A stretch of 49,551 nucleotides of DNA, taken from positions 1 to 49,551 of the forward strand of contig VRUD01000018.1 in NCBI GenBank assembly GCA_019456305.1, in the 5' to 3' direction. The position numbers were made by a program, and so were the translations under genes. Below, piece by piece: positions 8,227 to 15,718 of this stretch. Source of the DNA: Cytophagales bacterium (GTDB taxonomy: Bacteria > Bacteroidota > Bacteroidia > Cytophagales > VRUD01). The notes below the pieces were generated by a model. That model saw nothing but the letters and a program-made list of their open reading frames with translations, was not told the DNA's origin and did no database searches. Numbering within the stretch: position 1 is the first letter of the stretch; each line of letters starts with the position of its first letter.

Positions 8227-8269
8227 GATTAAATTCTTTATCTTTGTCTGATTTTAAAAATATAAAACA

Positions 8270-8476
8270 ATGACAACAGTAGTTTTAAAAATCCCCGATA
8301 AAAAAGAAAACTATTTTTTGAGTTTATTTAAAAAACATCGTTTGAAAACGCGTGTTTTAGAACGGGAAGAAGACGAAGACCTGATAGCGCAGTGGATTGA
8401 CGAAGGAATGAAAAGTGAGGATGTCTCCGAAGAAGAAATTTTTGAAATATTCCGGAAGAATGGAATTAAAGTATAA
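8270..8476 (+). CDS. Probable antitoxin of a type II toxin-antitoxin pair
   Basis: A 68-residue acidic protein begins with a strand of the kind seen in small DNA-binding antitoxins (MTTVVLKIPDKKENYFLSLF). It continues with a very acidic helical C-terminus (EREEDEDLIAQWIDEG and SEEEIFEIFRKNG) suited to wrapping a basic toxin. It overlaps the following RelE-like gene by 17 bases, the usual antitoxin-first arrangement. The exact antitoxin family is not recognised. A 12-bp palindrome upstream may be the operator. Confidence 0.65.
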   Translation: MTTVVLKIPDKKENYFLSLFKKHRLKTRVLEREEDEDLIAQWIDEGMKSEDVSEEEIFEIFRKNGIKV

Positions 8477-8729
8477 AGGTTCTTTTAAAAGGGATTTTGA
8501 AACAAACAACCGGCTCATTATTGAAGCGGTGCACAAAGCGGTTATGAATGTAAAAAATGCTTCATCGGTAACCCAAATTCAAAATCTGAAAAAAATGCGT
8601 AAATACACAACTCATTACAGAATCCGTATAGCAGATGATTATAGAATTGGCGTTATCATCAGAAGCAACACCGTTTGGTTTACCCGTTTCGGACACCGAA
8701 ATATTTTTTATAAAAAACTTTTTCCATAA
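8460..8729 (+). CDS. RelE/ParE-superfamily toxin
   Basis: An 89-residue basic protein of the RelE/ParE fold. The family pattern is visible: an N-terminal strand and helices (MELKYKGSFKRDFE), then LKKMRKYTTHYRIRIADDYRIGVII, where an Arg-x-Arg strand is followed by an aromatic DYRIG turn, then a last strand and terminal segment FTRFGHRNIFYKKLFP. HigB/RelE-type members cut ribosome-bound mRNA and ParE-type members poison gyrase; the sequence alone does not decide which. ATG at 8460 is chosen because it gives the normal N-terminus; a longer frame from 8415 would lie wholly inside the antitoxin gene. The next gene, a T9SS adhesin, starts 22 bp downstream. Confidence 0.75.
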   Translation: MELKYKGSFKRDFETNNRLIIEAVHKAVMNVKNASSVTQIQNLKKMRKYTTHYRIRIADDYRIGVIIRSNTVWFTRFGHRNIFYKKLFP

Positions 8730-8751
8730 AATCATTTAAAACCCTAAAACC

Positions 8752-11700
8752 ATGAAAAAATCAAATCTCTTCCACGCAGCAGTTGCCATTGCAACTTTCT
8801 ACTTTCTAACTTTACAAACTTTCAACTGCTTTGCACAGCCCCCCCCCACCATCTCCTCCTTCACCCCTTCATCGGGTGCAGTAGGCACATTGGTAACCAT
8901 TACAGGCACTAATCTAAGCATCCCCACGGCTTTTACCATTGGCGGAGCTACTGCCATAGAGGTATCCAATATCGGAACCACATTAGTAGGCTTGGTAATG
9001 CCCGGCGCTGTTACAGGCGCTGTATCTGTTACCACAGCAGGAGGCACAGCAATAAGTGTCAGTAATTTTACGGTTACACCAACACCTTACCCTGGCTTAC
9101 AGCAGGGAAATAAATTAGTCGGCACAGGGGCTGTGGGCGCTGCACGACAAGGTTGGTCTGTTTCCATTTCATCCGATGGGAATACGGCTATCGTGGGAGG
9201 ATTAGGTGATAGTAGCTGGGCAGGAGCAGCCTGGGTTTATACCCGCACCGGCGGAGTGTGGACACAGCAGGGAAGTAAATTGGTCGGCACAGGGGCTGCG
9301 GGCGCTGCATTTCAAGGCATCTCTGTTTCCATTTCATCCGATGGGAATACGGCTATCGTGGGAGGATATCAAGATAATTCTGCTGCAGGAGCTGTATGGG
9401 TTTATACCCGCTCCGGCGGAGTGTGGACACAGCAGGGAAGTAAATTGGTAGGCACAGGGGCTGTGGGCGGTGCAGAGCAAGGCGCCTCTGTTTCCATTTC
9501 ATCCGATGGGAATACGGCTATCGTGGGAGGAGATGGTGATAGTAGCTTTGCAGGAGCAGCATGGGTTTATACCCGCTCCGGCGGCGTGTGGACACAGCAG
9601 GGAAGTAAATTGGTCGGCACAGGGGCTGTGAGCTCTAACGTTCAACAAGGCGCCTCTGTTTCCATTTCATCCGATGGGAATACGGCTATCGTGGGAGGAA
9701 TTGGTGATAGTAGCGGTATAGGAGCAGCATGGGTTTATACCCGCACCGGCGGAGTGTGGACCCAGCAGGGAAGTAAATTGGTCGGCACAGGGGCTGTGGG
9801 CGCTGCAAATCAAGGCATCTCTGTTTCCATTTCATCCGATGGGAATACGGCTATTGTGGGAGGACGGTTTGATAATAGCAGTGCAGGAGCAGCATGGGTT
9901 TATACCCGCTCCGGTGGAGTATGGACACAGCAAGGTAGTAAATTGGTCGGCGCAGGTGCTGCGGGCGCTGCATATCAAGGCATCTCTGTTTCCATTTCAT
10001 CCGATGGGAATACGGCTATCGTGGGAGGACATCGTGATAGTACCAATGCAGGAGCAGCGTGGGTTTATACCCGCTCCGGCAGTGTGTGGACACAGCAAGG
10101 AAGTAAATTGGTCGGCACAGGGGCTGTTGGTTCACTCGTTTATCAAGGTTACTCTGTTTCCATTTCATCCGATGGGAATACGGCTATCGTGGGAGGATAT
10201 CGTGATAATACCGATACAGGAGCAGCATGGGTTTATAGCGTCTGTACTGTTACGGGTACTCCTGCATCCGCAGCAATTTGTTCAGGAGACAGCATTTTAA
10301 TCAATGGAACATACAGAAGCGCAGCGGGAACTTATACCGATACGCTCACAGCGGTGAATGGCTGCGACAGCATCATTGCAACCACTTTAATGCTAAATTC
10401 AAACCCTGTTATCATTTCATTTACCGTAACCTCTATTGGCTGTACACCGCTTAATAATACGCTATGTGTTACTACAACCGGTGCCGATACACTCTTTTGG
10501 TATTTTGGGGATATGACTTATGATACAACCTTATCAGATACCTGTCTCACCCATATTTATACCAATGTTACCGCCAGTCCTGTTTTTTACAATCCAACCA
10601 TAATTATAGAGAATGTTTTTGGCTGCAGGGATACAGCTTCAGCAACAGTTACGGTTTTACCACCGGTAACTGCTGCATTTACTGCTTCGCCAGATACGGC
10701 CGGCTGTCATCCTTTTACGGTTGATTTTCAAAATTCCTCAACAGGTGCGGATAATGGCTACTTGTGGGATTTTGGAGACGGAAGTCCGGCAGTTAATGAT
10801 ACAAATCCTACCCATATATTTACCAATACAGCAAGCCTGATTGATAGTATTTATACCGTTAGATTGATCGCTACCGGTTTTCCGATCTGTAAAGATACTG
10901 CTGTACGACAAATATTAGTACATCCAATACCAACAGCAAGCTATACAGTAAGCGATACTGTTGGCTGTGTAGGCGATACTGCCTTTTCTACCAATACAAG
11001 TACCGGAGCGACTTCATACCTGTGGCAGGTAGATGGTATTACTTTAAGTACAGATACAAATGCTTTTATAATAGCGCCTATACCCGGCACTTATGCATTC
11101 AGGTTAATAGCATCAGATGGTGTATGCAGCGATACCTCAGCAGAGACAATTATAACGGTCTATGCTTTACCCACTGCAAGTATTACAGGCACAGATCTAA
11201 GCTGTACCGCAGCTAATGATGGGGCTGCTGACCTGACAGCTTCCGGTGGCGCCCCGCTTTCATACAACTGGTCTAACGGAGATACTACTGAGGATATCAT
11301 GGGTTTGTCTGTTGGTACCTACACGGTGATCGTTACCGATACGAATGGCTGCACAGCAACTGACAGTGTTATGATCTCAATTACCGGTAACTTAATAGTT
11401 GTCATAACAAGCATAATTGATGCTTCATGTATTGAACTATGTGATGGCGTAGCTTCTGCATTTATAACCGCAGGAACAGGAACTTACCAGTGGAATGATC
11501 CTTCAGGGCAAACAAATCCCATAGCTAATAACCTCTGTACAGGTGAATATAACGTAGTTGTAACTGATTCTGCCGGCTGTACTGATACAGCCACTGCAAT
11601 AGTTGGGTCACTCCCTGAATTGACCCTGGCCATCACTCCAACAAATTCGACTTGCGGCAACACAGATGGCAGTGCAACGGTAAATGTGTCCAATGGCGCT

Positions 11701-13377
11701 ATTCCTTATACTTATTCCTGGTCAAGCGGTGATACCCTTCTCTTTGCAGACAGCCTGGCATCAGGTATTTATGTTGTAACCGTTACAGACGACAATGGTT
11801 GCTCAAGCTTTGAGATTGCCATCATCAGCGACAATAACGGGCCAGTTATCACGGTGGTGGCAGCAAATGATATTACCTGTAATGGTGGTTCAGATGGTTC
11901 AATTGCTGTGAGTGTATCAGGCGGAACAGCGCCTTTTACTTACCAGTGGTCAAACGGAAGCACCGGACAGGTTATCACAGGTTTGGTTGCCGGGCCTTAT
12001 GAACTGACGGTTACAGATTCTGCCGGTTGCATTGCCAATAAAAGCGTTACGCTTATCCAACCTGACGCACTGAGCTTATTAATAACCACCACCGATGCCA
12101 TTTGCAGCAATAACGATGGAAGTGCAACGGTGAATGTAAGTGGTGGAAACGGTGGCTATACTTATTCCTGGTCAAGCGGAGATACGCTGCCCGATGCAGA
12201 CAGCCTGGCAGCAGATGTTTATACTGTAACCGTTACAGATGTTAGTGGATGCACAGATTCCGCGAGCGCTGCTGTAAGCAACGCAGGTGGAGCAACGATC
12301 ACCATAGATTCTATCATTGATGGAGGATGTGGCGCTTCTTTAGGTTCAATTTATATCAGCTTAACAGGCGGGTCAGGGATATTTACCTACTTATGGTCAG
12401 ATGGTTCTATCAATGAAGACCTGGTAAATGTATCTTCAGGAACGTATAATGTAACTGTAACCGATACCAACAACTGTATAGCAACAGCAAGCGCTCACAT
12501 ATCAGGAATACCTTCAGTAGAAGCTTCAATTTGTCTTGTCACGGTTGACAGCGCTACGGGCAAGAACCTGATCGTATGGGAGAAAACACAAACACAGGGC
12601 GTTAAATCTTACAACATCTACAAAGAAAGCTCTCAAATTAACAATTATTACTGGATAGGAAACGTACCTGTTGACACCTTAAGCATATTTGTAGATACTT
12701 TGTCAGACCCAACGATCAGATCGTGGAGGTATAAGATGCAGGTGGTAGATTCATGCCTAAATGAATCAGAATTAAGTGCAGACCATAAGACGATGCATCT
12801 AAATATAAATTTAGGAATACCCCCTGCAATAAACCTGATATGGGATCATTATGAAGGAGATTTTTCATTTTCCACATATTATGTTCTTAGATATACAGCA
12901 TTAACAGGCTGGGATACATTGGGCGCGCTGGCAAGCAATCTTACTTCCTTTACTGATCCTTTACCGCCTCCTAATGAAGACCTCTATTACGTTGTTGAAG
13001 TAAAGCACCCTACGGGCTGTGATCCAAATCTGAGTAAGGTGTTAGTTTACAATTCAGCCAGGTCAAATGTATCCAACAGGCTATTGCCTACGGGGATCAC
13101 TGAGGGGGGTACCTCGCTTCGCCCGGTACAGGTTTTTCCCAATCCATATTCGGGTGTGACTCAGATAAGCTATACTTTACCTGAAAAAGCAGATGTGCTC
13201 TTAGAAGTATTTAATGTTTTGGGCAAAAAGATACAGGTATTGGTTAACGGTGAACAAAACAGCGGGAATTACCGGTATAGTTTTAGCGCTAAAGGGTTGG
13301 GTTATTCTTCGGGGGTTTATATCCTGAAATTAAGAGTGGGTGATAGTGTATATACTAAACAGTTGATGGAGTATTAA
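8752..13377 (+). CDS. T9SS-secreted adhesin with seven-bladed propeller and SprB repeats
   Basis: A 1541-residue surface or secreted protein. Order of parts: signal peptide (1-27, ending CFAQ); an IPT/TIG domain (about 28-112; ISSFTPSSGAVGTLVTITG); seven FG-GAP-like repeats of 55 residues (about 117-496), enough for one seven-bladed beta-propeller; a short Cys-containing module (about 498-550; ICSGDSILINGTY); PKD-type domains (about 550-800; LWDFGDGSPAVNDTNPTHIF); about six SprB-type repeats (about 800-1255; each with a Cys, YxWSxGDT and GTYTVTVTD); a fibronectin III-like stretch; and a C-terminal T9SS type A sorting domain (about 1455-1541; VFPNPYSG, then GVYILKLRVGD). A role in adhesion or ligand binding is inferred from this architecture. 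The signal peptide is encoded over an ACTTT-rich repeat. The gene begins 22 bp after the toxin gene. Confidence 0.9.
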   Translation: MKKSNLFHAAVAIATFYFLTLQTFNCFAQPPPTISSFTPSSGAVGTLVTITGTNLSIPTAFTIGGATAIEVSNIGTTLVGLVMPGAVTGAVSVTTAGGTAISVSNFTVTPTPYPGLQQGNKLVGTGAVGAARQGWSVSISSDGNTAIVGGLGDSSWAGAAWVYTRTGGVWTQQGSKLVGTGAAGAAFQGISVSISSDGNTAIVGGYQDNSAAGAVWVYTRSGGVWTQQGSKLVGTGAVGGAEQGASVSISSDGNTAIVGGDGDSSFAGAAWVYTRSGGVWTQQGSKLVGTGAVSSNVQQGASVSISSDGNTAIVGGIGDSSGIGAAWVYTRTGGVWTQQGSKLVGTGAVGAANQGISVSISSDGNTAIVGGRFDNSSAGAAWVYTRSGGVWTQQGSKLVGAGAAGAAYQGISVSISSDGNTAIVGGHRDSTNAGAAWVYTRSGSVWTQQGSKLVGTGAVGSLVYQGYSVSISSDGNTAIVGGYRDNTDTGAAWVYSVCTVTGTPASAAICSGDSILINGTYRSAAGTYTDTLTAVNGCDSIIATTLMLNSNPVIISFTVTSIGCTPLNNTLCVTTTGADTLFWYFGDMTYDTTLSDTCLTHIYTNVTASPVFYNPTIIIENVFGCRDTASATVTVLPPVTAAFTASPDTAGCHPFTVDFQNSSTGADNGYLWDFGDGSPAVNDTNPTHIFTNTASLIDSIYTVRLIATGFPICKDTAVRQILVHPIPTASYTVSDTVGCVGDTAFSTNTSTGATSYLWQVDGITLSTDTNAFIIAPIPGTYAFRLIASDGVCSDTSAETIITVYALPTASITGTDLSCTAANDGAADLTASGGAPLSYNWSNGDTTEDIMGLSVGTYTVIVTDTNGCTATDSVMISITGNLIVVITSIIDASCIELCDGVASAFITAGTGTYQWNDPSGQTNPIANNLCTGEYNVVVTDSAGCTDTATAIVGSLPELTLAITPTNSTCGNTDGSATVNVSNGAIPYTYSWSSGDTLLFADSLASGIYVVTVTDDNGCSSFEIAIISDNNGPVITVVAANDITCNGGSDGSIAVSVSGGTAPFTYQWSNGSTGQVITGLVAGPYELTVTDSAGCIANKSVTLIQPDALSLLITTTDAICSNNDGSATVNVSGGNGGYTYSWSSGDTLPDADSLAADVYTVTVTDVSGCTDSASAAVSNAGGATITIDSIIDGGCGASLGSIYISLTGGSGIFTYLWSDGSINEDLVNVSSGTYNVTVTDTNNCIATASAHISGIPSVEASICLVTVDSATGKNLIVWEKTQTQGVKSYNIYKESSQINNYYWIGNVPVDTLSIFVDTLSDPTIRSWRYKMQVVDSCLNESELSADHKTMHLNINLGIPPAINLIWDHYEGDFSFSTYYVLRYTALTGWDTLGALASNLTSFTDPLPPPNEDLYYVVEVKHPTGCDPNLSKVLVYNSARSNVSNRLLPTGITEGGTSLRPVQVFPNPYSGVTQISYTLPEKADVLLEVFNVLGKKIQVLVNGEQNSGNYRYSFSAKGLGYSSGVYILKLRVGDSVYTKQLMEY
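9101..10239 (+). repeat. Seven tandem 165-bp repeats encoding propeller blades
   Basis: Unit starts, at AGCAGGGAA or its variant AGCAAGG, fall at 9101, 9266, 9431, 9596, 9764, 9929 and 10094. Spacing is 165 bp except one unit of 168 bp with an extra codon. The framework, for example TCCGATGGGAATACGGCTAT, is almost identical in every copy. Differences cluster at two places: just before and after QG in the GAxGAA-QG segment, and in the loop after IVGG. Seven copies of 55 residues match one closed beta-propeller. Confidence 0.9.
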
Positions 13378-13450
13378 GGCGTCCCGGGTAATTAGTATAT
13401 CGTTTCACTAAAATAATACACCAAAAATAATTACTATCCTCAATTATTCA

Positions 13451-13972
13451 TAAAATCCCAATTTCAAAATCCCAAGTTCAAAATAAATCCCAATTTCAAA
13501 ATCCCAAGCTCAAAATAAATCCCAAATGAAAAATCCCAAAAACAAAACCACCAATCACGATTGTCTGCCTCCTGATGACTTATTAATGATAGTGCTTAGA
13601 ATACTTATGATCTCTTCGGATTCCTGAATATCAGCAGCAACTTCATTGGGATTCAGGTAAGTACCACTTATTGTCCGCAGAAAAAACCTGACTTCCTTAG
13701 CCTCCTTCCTGGATATCCCCACTTTGTTTATGAAATCCTTTTTAGTCAAAGTCCCATCGGCTTCTTCAAAATTAGCGCCTACAGAAGTTCCCGAAGCGCC
13801 CAATTGTCCACGTATTCTGGCACATTCAGGATATTTGGGAAGCAATTTACATATTTCGAGCATCCTTTTTCCAAATAGCAATAATCGCTCTCTCAAATCA
13901 TACGGCTTTTTGGGATTTTTCATTTGGGATTTATTTTGGATTTTGAGCTTTGGATTTGGGATTTTATTTGTT
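13451..13972. mobile_element. Inverted-repeat element carrying a four-helix-bundle gene
   Basis: A perfect 31-bp inverted repeat (13512-13542 and 13907-13937; core AAATCCCAAATGAAAAATCC) encloses a single gene. Outside it the similarity continues imperfectly: on the left (13451-13511) as degenerate 14-bp units of AAAATCCCAAGTTC type, on the right to about 13972. The start codon and first codons of the enclosed gene (MKNPKK) are encoded by the right arm itself. No transposase is present. It looks like a small non-autonomous cassette, but its mobility is inferred. Confidence 0.5.
13555..13923 (-). CDS. Four-helix-bundle protein (23S rRNA intervening-sequence protein family)
   Basis: A 122-residue cytoplasmic protein with the signature of the S23/IVP four-helix-bundle family: an N-terminal helix with LRERLLLFGKRMLEICK, the conserved turn RGQLGASGTSVGANFEEA, then DFINKVGISRKEAKEVRFFL and a last helix. 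IVP genes are found in 23S rRNA intervening sequences, and relatives (Avd) serve in diversity-generating retroelements. Here there is no rRNA and no reverse transcriptase nearby. The gene fills an inverted-repeat element, and its first six codons lie in the repeat arm. It points towards the adhesin gene, which ends 178 bp away. Its molecular role is unknown. Confidence 0.85.
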   Translation of the reverse strand: MKNPKKPYDLRERLLLFGKRMLEICKLLPKYPECARIRGQLGASGTSVGANFEEADGTLTKKDFINKVGISRKEAKEVRFFLRTISGTYLNPNEVAADIQESEEIISILSTIINKSSGGRQS

Positions 13973-14036
13973 TCATCTTAAAGTTTAGGAATAATATAGG
14001 TTAAATGTTATCCTTTTTATGAAACGCTACACTAGG

Positions 14037-14068
14037 GAGCGCATAGCGGATCAACGTTCGCTATGCTC
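14037..14068. repeat. Hairpin repeat at the 3' end of the small membrane gene
   Basis: GAGCGCATAGCG (14037-14048) faces CGCTATGCTC (14059-14068). The stop codon and last codons of the adjacent minus-strand gene (IEHSER) fall in it. A related sequence encodes the AKRIEHS stretch in the Nudix gene at 29734-29808. It could also serve as a transcription stop for the membrane gene. Confidence 0.5.
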
Positions 14069-14251
14069 AATGCTCTTATTTTTCATTTCTTTTTTTCTGT
14101 CTATAAAATAATGAATAAACTTAATAATAGACATTATACCAACGATAATAAATATAATTGCACCAATTATTCTTAAAGTTATTTCTATTTGCTCTAAAGA
14201 TATAACTAAAAATAATATTGTCATTAATATAAGTTCACTTGTATCTTTCAT
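14051..14251 (-). CDS. Small membrane protein, unknown
   Basis: A 66-residue protein with two predicted membrane segments (ELILMTILFLVISLEQ and IIGAIIFIIVGIMSIIKFI) and a basic cytoplasmic tail (DRKKEMKNK). No family is recognised. Its last residues (IEHSER) are encoded by a hairpin repeat, so the native C-terminus may have been replaced. It lies alone between the four-helix-bundle element and the MITE-like element, which begins 11 bp upstream of its start codon. Confidence 0.45.
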   Translation of the reverse strand: MKDTSELILMTILFLVISLEQIEITLRIIGAIIFIIVGIMSIIKFIHYFIDRKKEMKNKSIEHSER

Positions 14252-14261
14252 TTTTGAGTTT

Positions 14262-14414
14262 TGAGTCCACTCTAAAAAGTCCGAAAAATAAAAATGCCAC
14301 TAAATCACCAAAGCACTAAATCCCACAAAACCCTGAAAATCAATTAGTTAATTTTTAGTGGGATTTAGTGTTTTTGTGCTTTTGTGGCAAAAAAGACTTT
14401 TTAGAGTGGACTCA
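14262..14414. mobile_element. MITE-like element with two nested inverted repeats
   Basis: Perfect 20-bp terminal inverted repeats, TGAGTCCACTCTAAAAAGTC (14262-14281) and its complement (14395-14414), bound a 153-bp segment with no coding capacity. Inside are imperfect 32-bp arms, 14295-14326 and 14358-14389, beginning TGCCACTAAATC and ending TTTTGTGGCA. The whole segment could fold into one long hairpin. A second copy of one terminal repeat with two changes stands alone at 40596-40615. It lies 32 bp downstream of the recA stop codon and could end recA transcription. Confidence 0.7.
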
Positions 14415-14446
14415 GTTTTAAAAATAAGATTTGTAATTTGAAAGTT

Positions 14447-15550
14447 CTACTGATTCACTTTATCTGGTTCCCCATCAACTTTTTCTTCTACTGTATCTGT
14501 TACTACCGGTTCGGGTTCTTCGGGTATTTTTTCAGTTTCAGTAAGTGTAGGCAGGGATTGTTCTCTTATCTTATTTTCCAATTCTTCCATTAATTCGGGG
14601 TTATCAGGCAGCATTGCTTTAACGCTGTCCCTGCCCTGCCCGATCTTGCTACCTTTAAATGAGAACCATGAGCCGGATTTTTGAAGGATATCCAGTTCAA
14701 CGCCCAGGTCAACCAACTCACCTTCTTTTGAAATGCCTTTTCCATACATAATGTCAAATTCTACCGTTTTGAAAGGAGGAGCAACCTTATTTTTAGCAAC
14801 TTTTACTTTTACACGGTTACCGGTAATTTTATCAGGTCCATCTTTGATTTGGCCTATCTTTCTAATGTCAAGGCGTACAGAAGCATAAAATTTGAGGGCA
14901 TTGCCGCCCGTGGTTGTTTCAGGGTTGCCGAAAAATACGCCTATTTTTTGCCTTAGCTGGTTGATAAAGATACAACTGCAGCCTGTTTTATTAATAGTTC
15001 CGGTTAATTTTCTCAATGCCTGTGACATCAGCCGTGCCTGGAGGCCCATGGTGCTGTCTCCCATCTCACCTTCTATTTCGTTTCTGGGCACCAGGGCAGC
15101 CACTGAGTCAACGACCAGGATATCTATTGCCCCGGAACGGATAAGGTTCTCGGTAATTTCCAGCGCCTGTTCCCCGTTGTCTGGCTGTGATATAAGCAGG
15201 TTTTCAGTATCGATGCCTAAATTTTCGGCATAAAGTTTATCAAAGGCGTGCTCGGCATCTATAAAAGCAGCAATGCCTCCGGTTTTTTGAGCTTCAGCAA
15301 TAGCGTGCATGGCAAGTGTGGTTTTACCTGAAGATTCAGGGCCATAAATCTCTATCACTCTGCCTCTGGGTAATCCGCCTATTCCAAGCGCCATGTCAAG
15401 ACCTATGGAGCCCGTAGAGATAACAGGCATATCCTGTACCTTCTCATCACTAAGCTTCATCACAGTGCCTTTACCGTAAGATTTTTCAAGTTTTTCTATG
15501 GTGAGCTGCAGGGCTTTAAGCTTTTCGGATTTTTCTGAGTTTGTGCTCAT
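14447..15550 (-). CDS. recA: Recombinase RecA
   Basis: This 367-residue protein is the DNA-strand-exchange ATPase of homologous recombination and SOS induction. Walker A is GPESSGKTT at about residues 68-76, Walker B is [12 protein letters not shown], and the DNA-binding L2 region includes [21 protein letters not shown]. The L1 region [22 protein letters not shown] is well conserved. The acidic C-terminal tail ([16 protein letters not shown]) is typical. The start [12 protein letters not shown] at 15550 is chosen over a frame 12 codons longer because it gives the normal RecA N-terminus. A good promoter lies 42 bp upstream at 15592-15621. No LexA box was identified. Confidence 0.98.
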   Translation of the reverse strand: MSTNSEKSEKLKALQLTIEKLEKSYGKGTVMKLSDEKVQDMPVISTGSIGLDMALGIGGLPRGRVIEIYGPESSGKTTLAMHAIAEAQKTGGIAAFIDAEHAFDKLYAENLGIDTENLLISQPDNGEQALEITENLIRSGAIDILVVDSVAALVPRNEIEGEMGDSTMGLQARLMSQALRKLTGTINKTGCSCIFINQLRQKIGVFFGNPETTTGGNALKFYASVRLDIRKIGQIKDGPDKITGNRVKVKVAKNKVAPPFKTVEFDIMYGKGISKEGELVDLGVELDILQKSGSWFSFKGSKIGQGRDSVKAMLPDNPELMEELENKIREQSLPTLTETEKIPEEPEPVVTDTVEEKVDGEPDKVNQ

Positions 15551-15591
15551 GGTTTTAGTTAGTTTTTTAAATATGAAATTATACAACGGGG

Positions 15592-15621
15592 TAAAGTTAC
15601 TTTAATAAAAATAATTAGCAA
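15592..15621 (-). promoter_or_regulatory. Promoter of recA
   Basis: On the minus strand TTG (15621-15619), 19 bases, then TAACTTTA (15599-15592) fit the Bacteroidota consensus TTG-N19-TAnnTTTG with one mismatch in the last base. It is placed correctly for the ATG at 15550 and runs divergent from the promoter of the neighbouring gene, 10 bp away. Confidence 0.6.
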
Positions 15622-15630
15622 AATGTTTTT

Positions 15631-15660
15631 TTGGTTTTAATTTTTAATTTCTTAAATTTA
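15631..15660 (+). promoter_or_regulatory. Promoter of the 15719 gene, divergent from recA
   Basis: TTG (15631-15633), 19 bases, then TAAATTTA (15653-15660) fit TTG-N19-TAnnTTTG except for the last base. It would give an untranslated leader of about 50 bases before the ATG at 15719. Confidence 0.55.
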
Positions 15661-15718
15661 CAGTCAGAATAGGATATCAAGCAGCCCATATCCTTAAAGA
15701 AAGAGTAAGAATAAACGT

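Noticed and set aside
9839-10300. A 153-codon frame on the plus strand with repeating GFIPAPAxCGHSKEVNW.
   Set aside because: It is an out-of-frame reading of the tandem blade repeats; the repeats keep any alternative frame open in every copy.
13451-13550. A CRISPR array suggested by repeated AAATCCCAA units.
   Set aside because: Units are about 14 bp, degenerate and adjoining, with no spacers and no cas genes nearby.
9101-13923. A diversity-generating retroelement: variable propeller loops with an Avd-like four-helix-bundle gene just downstream.
   Set aside because: No reverse transcriptase gene and no template repeat are present in the window, variation is spread over seven internal blades rather than one C-terminal variable region, and changes are not limited to adenines.
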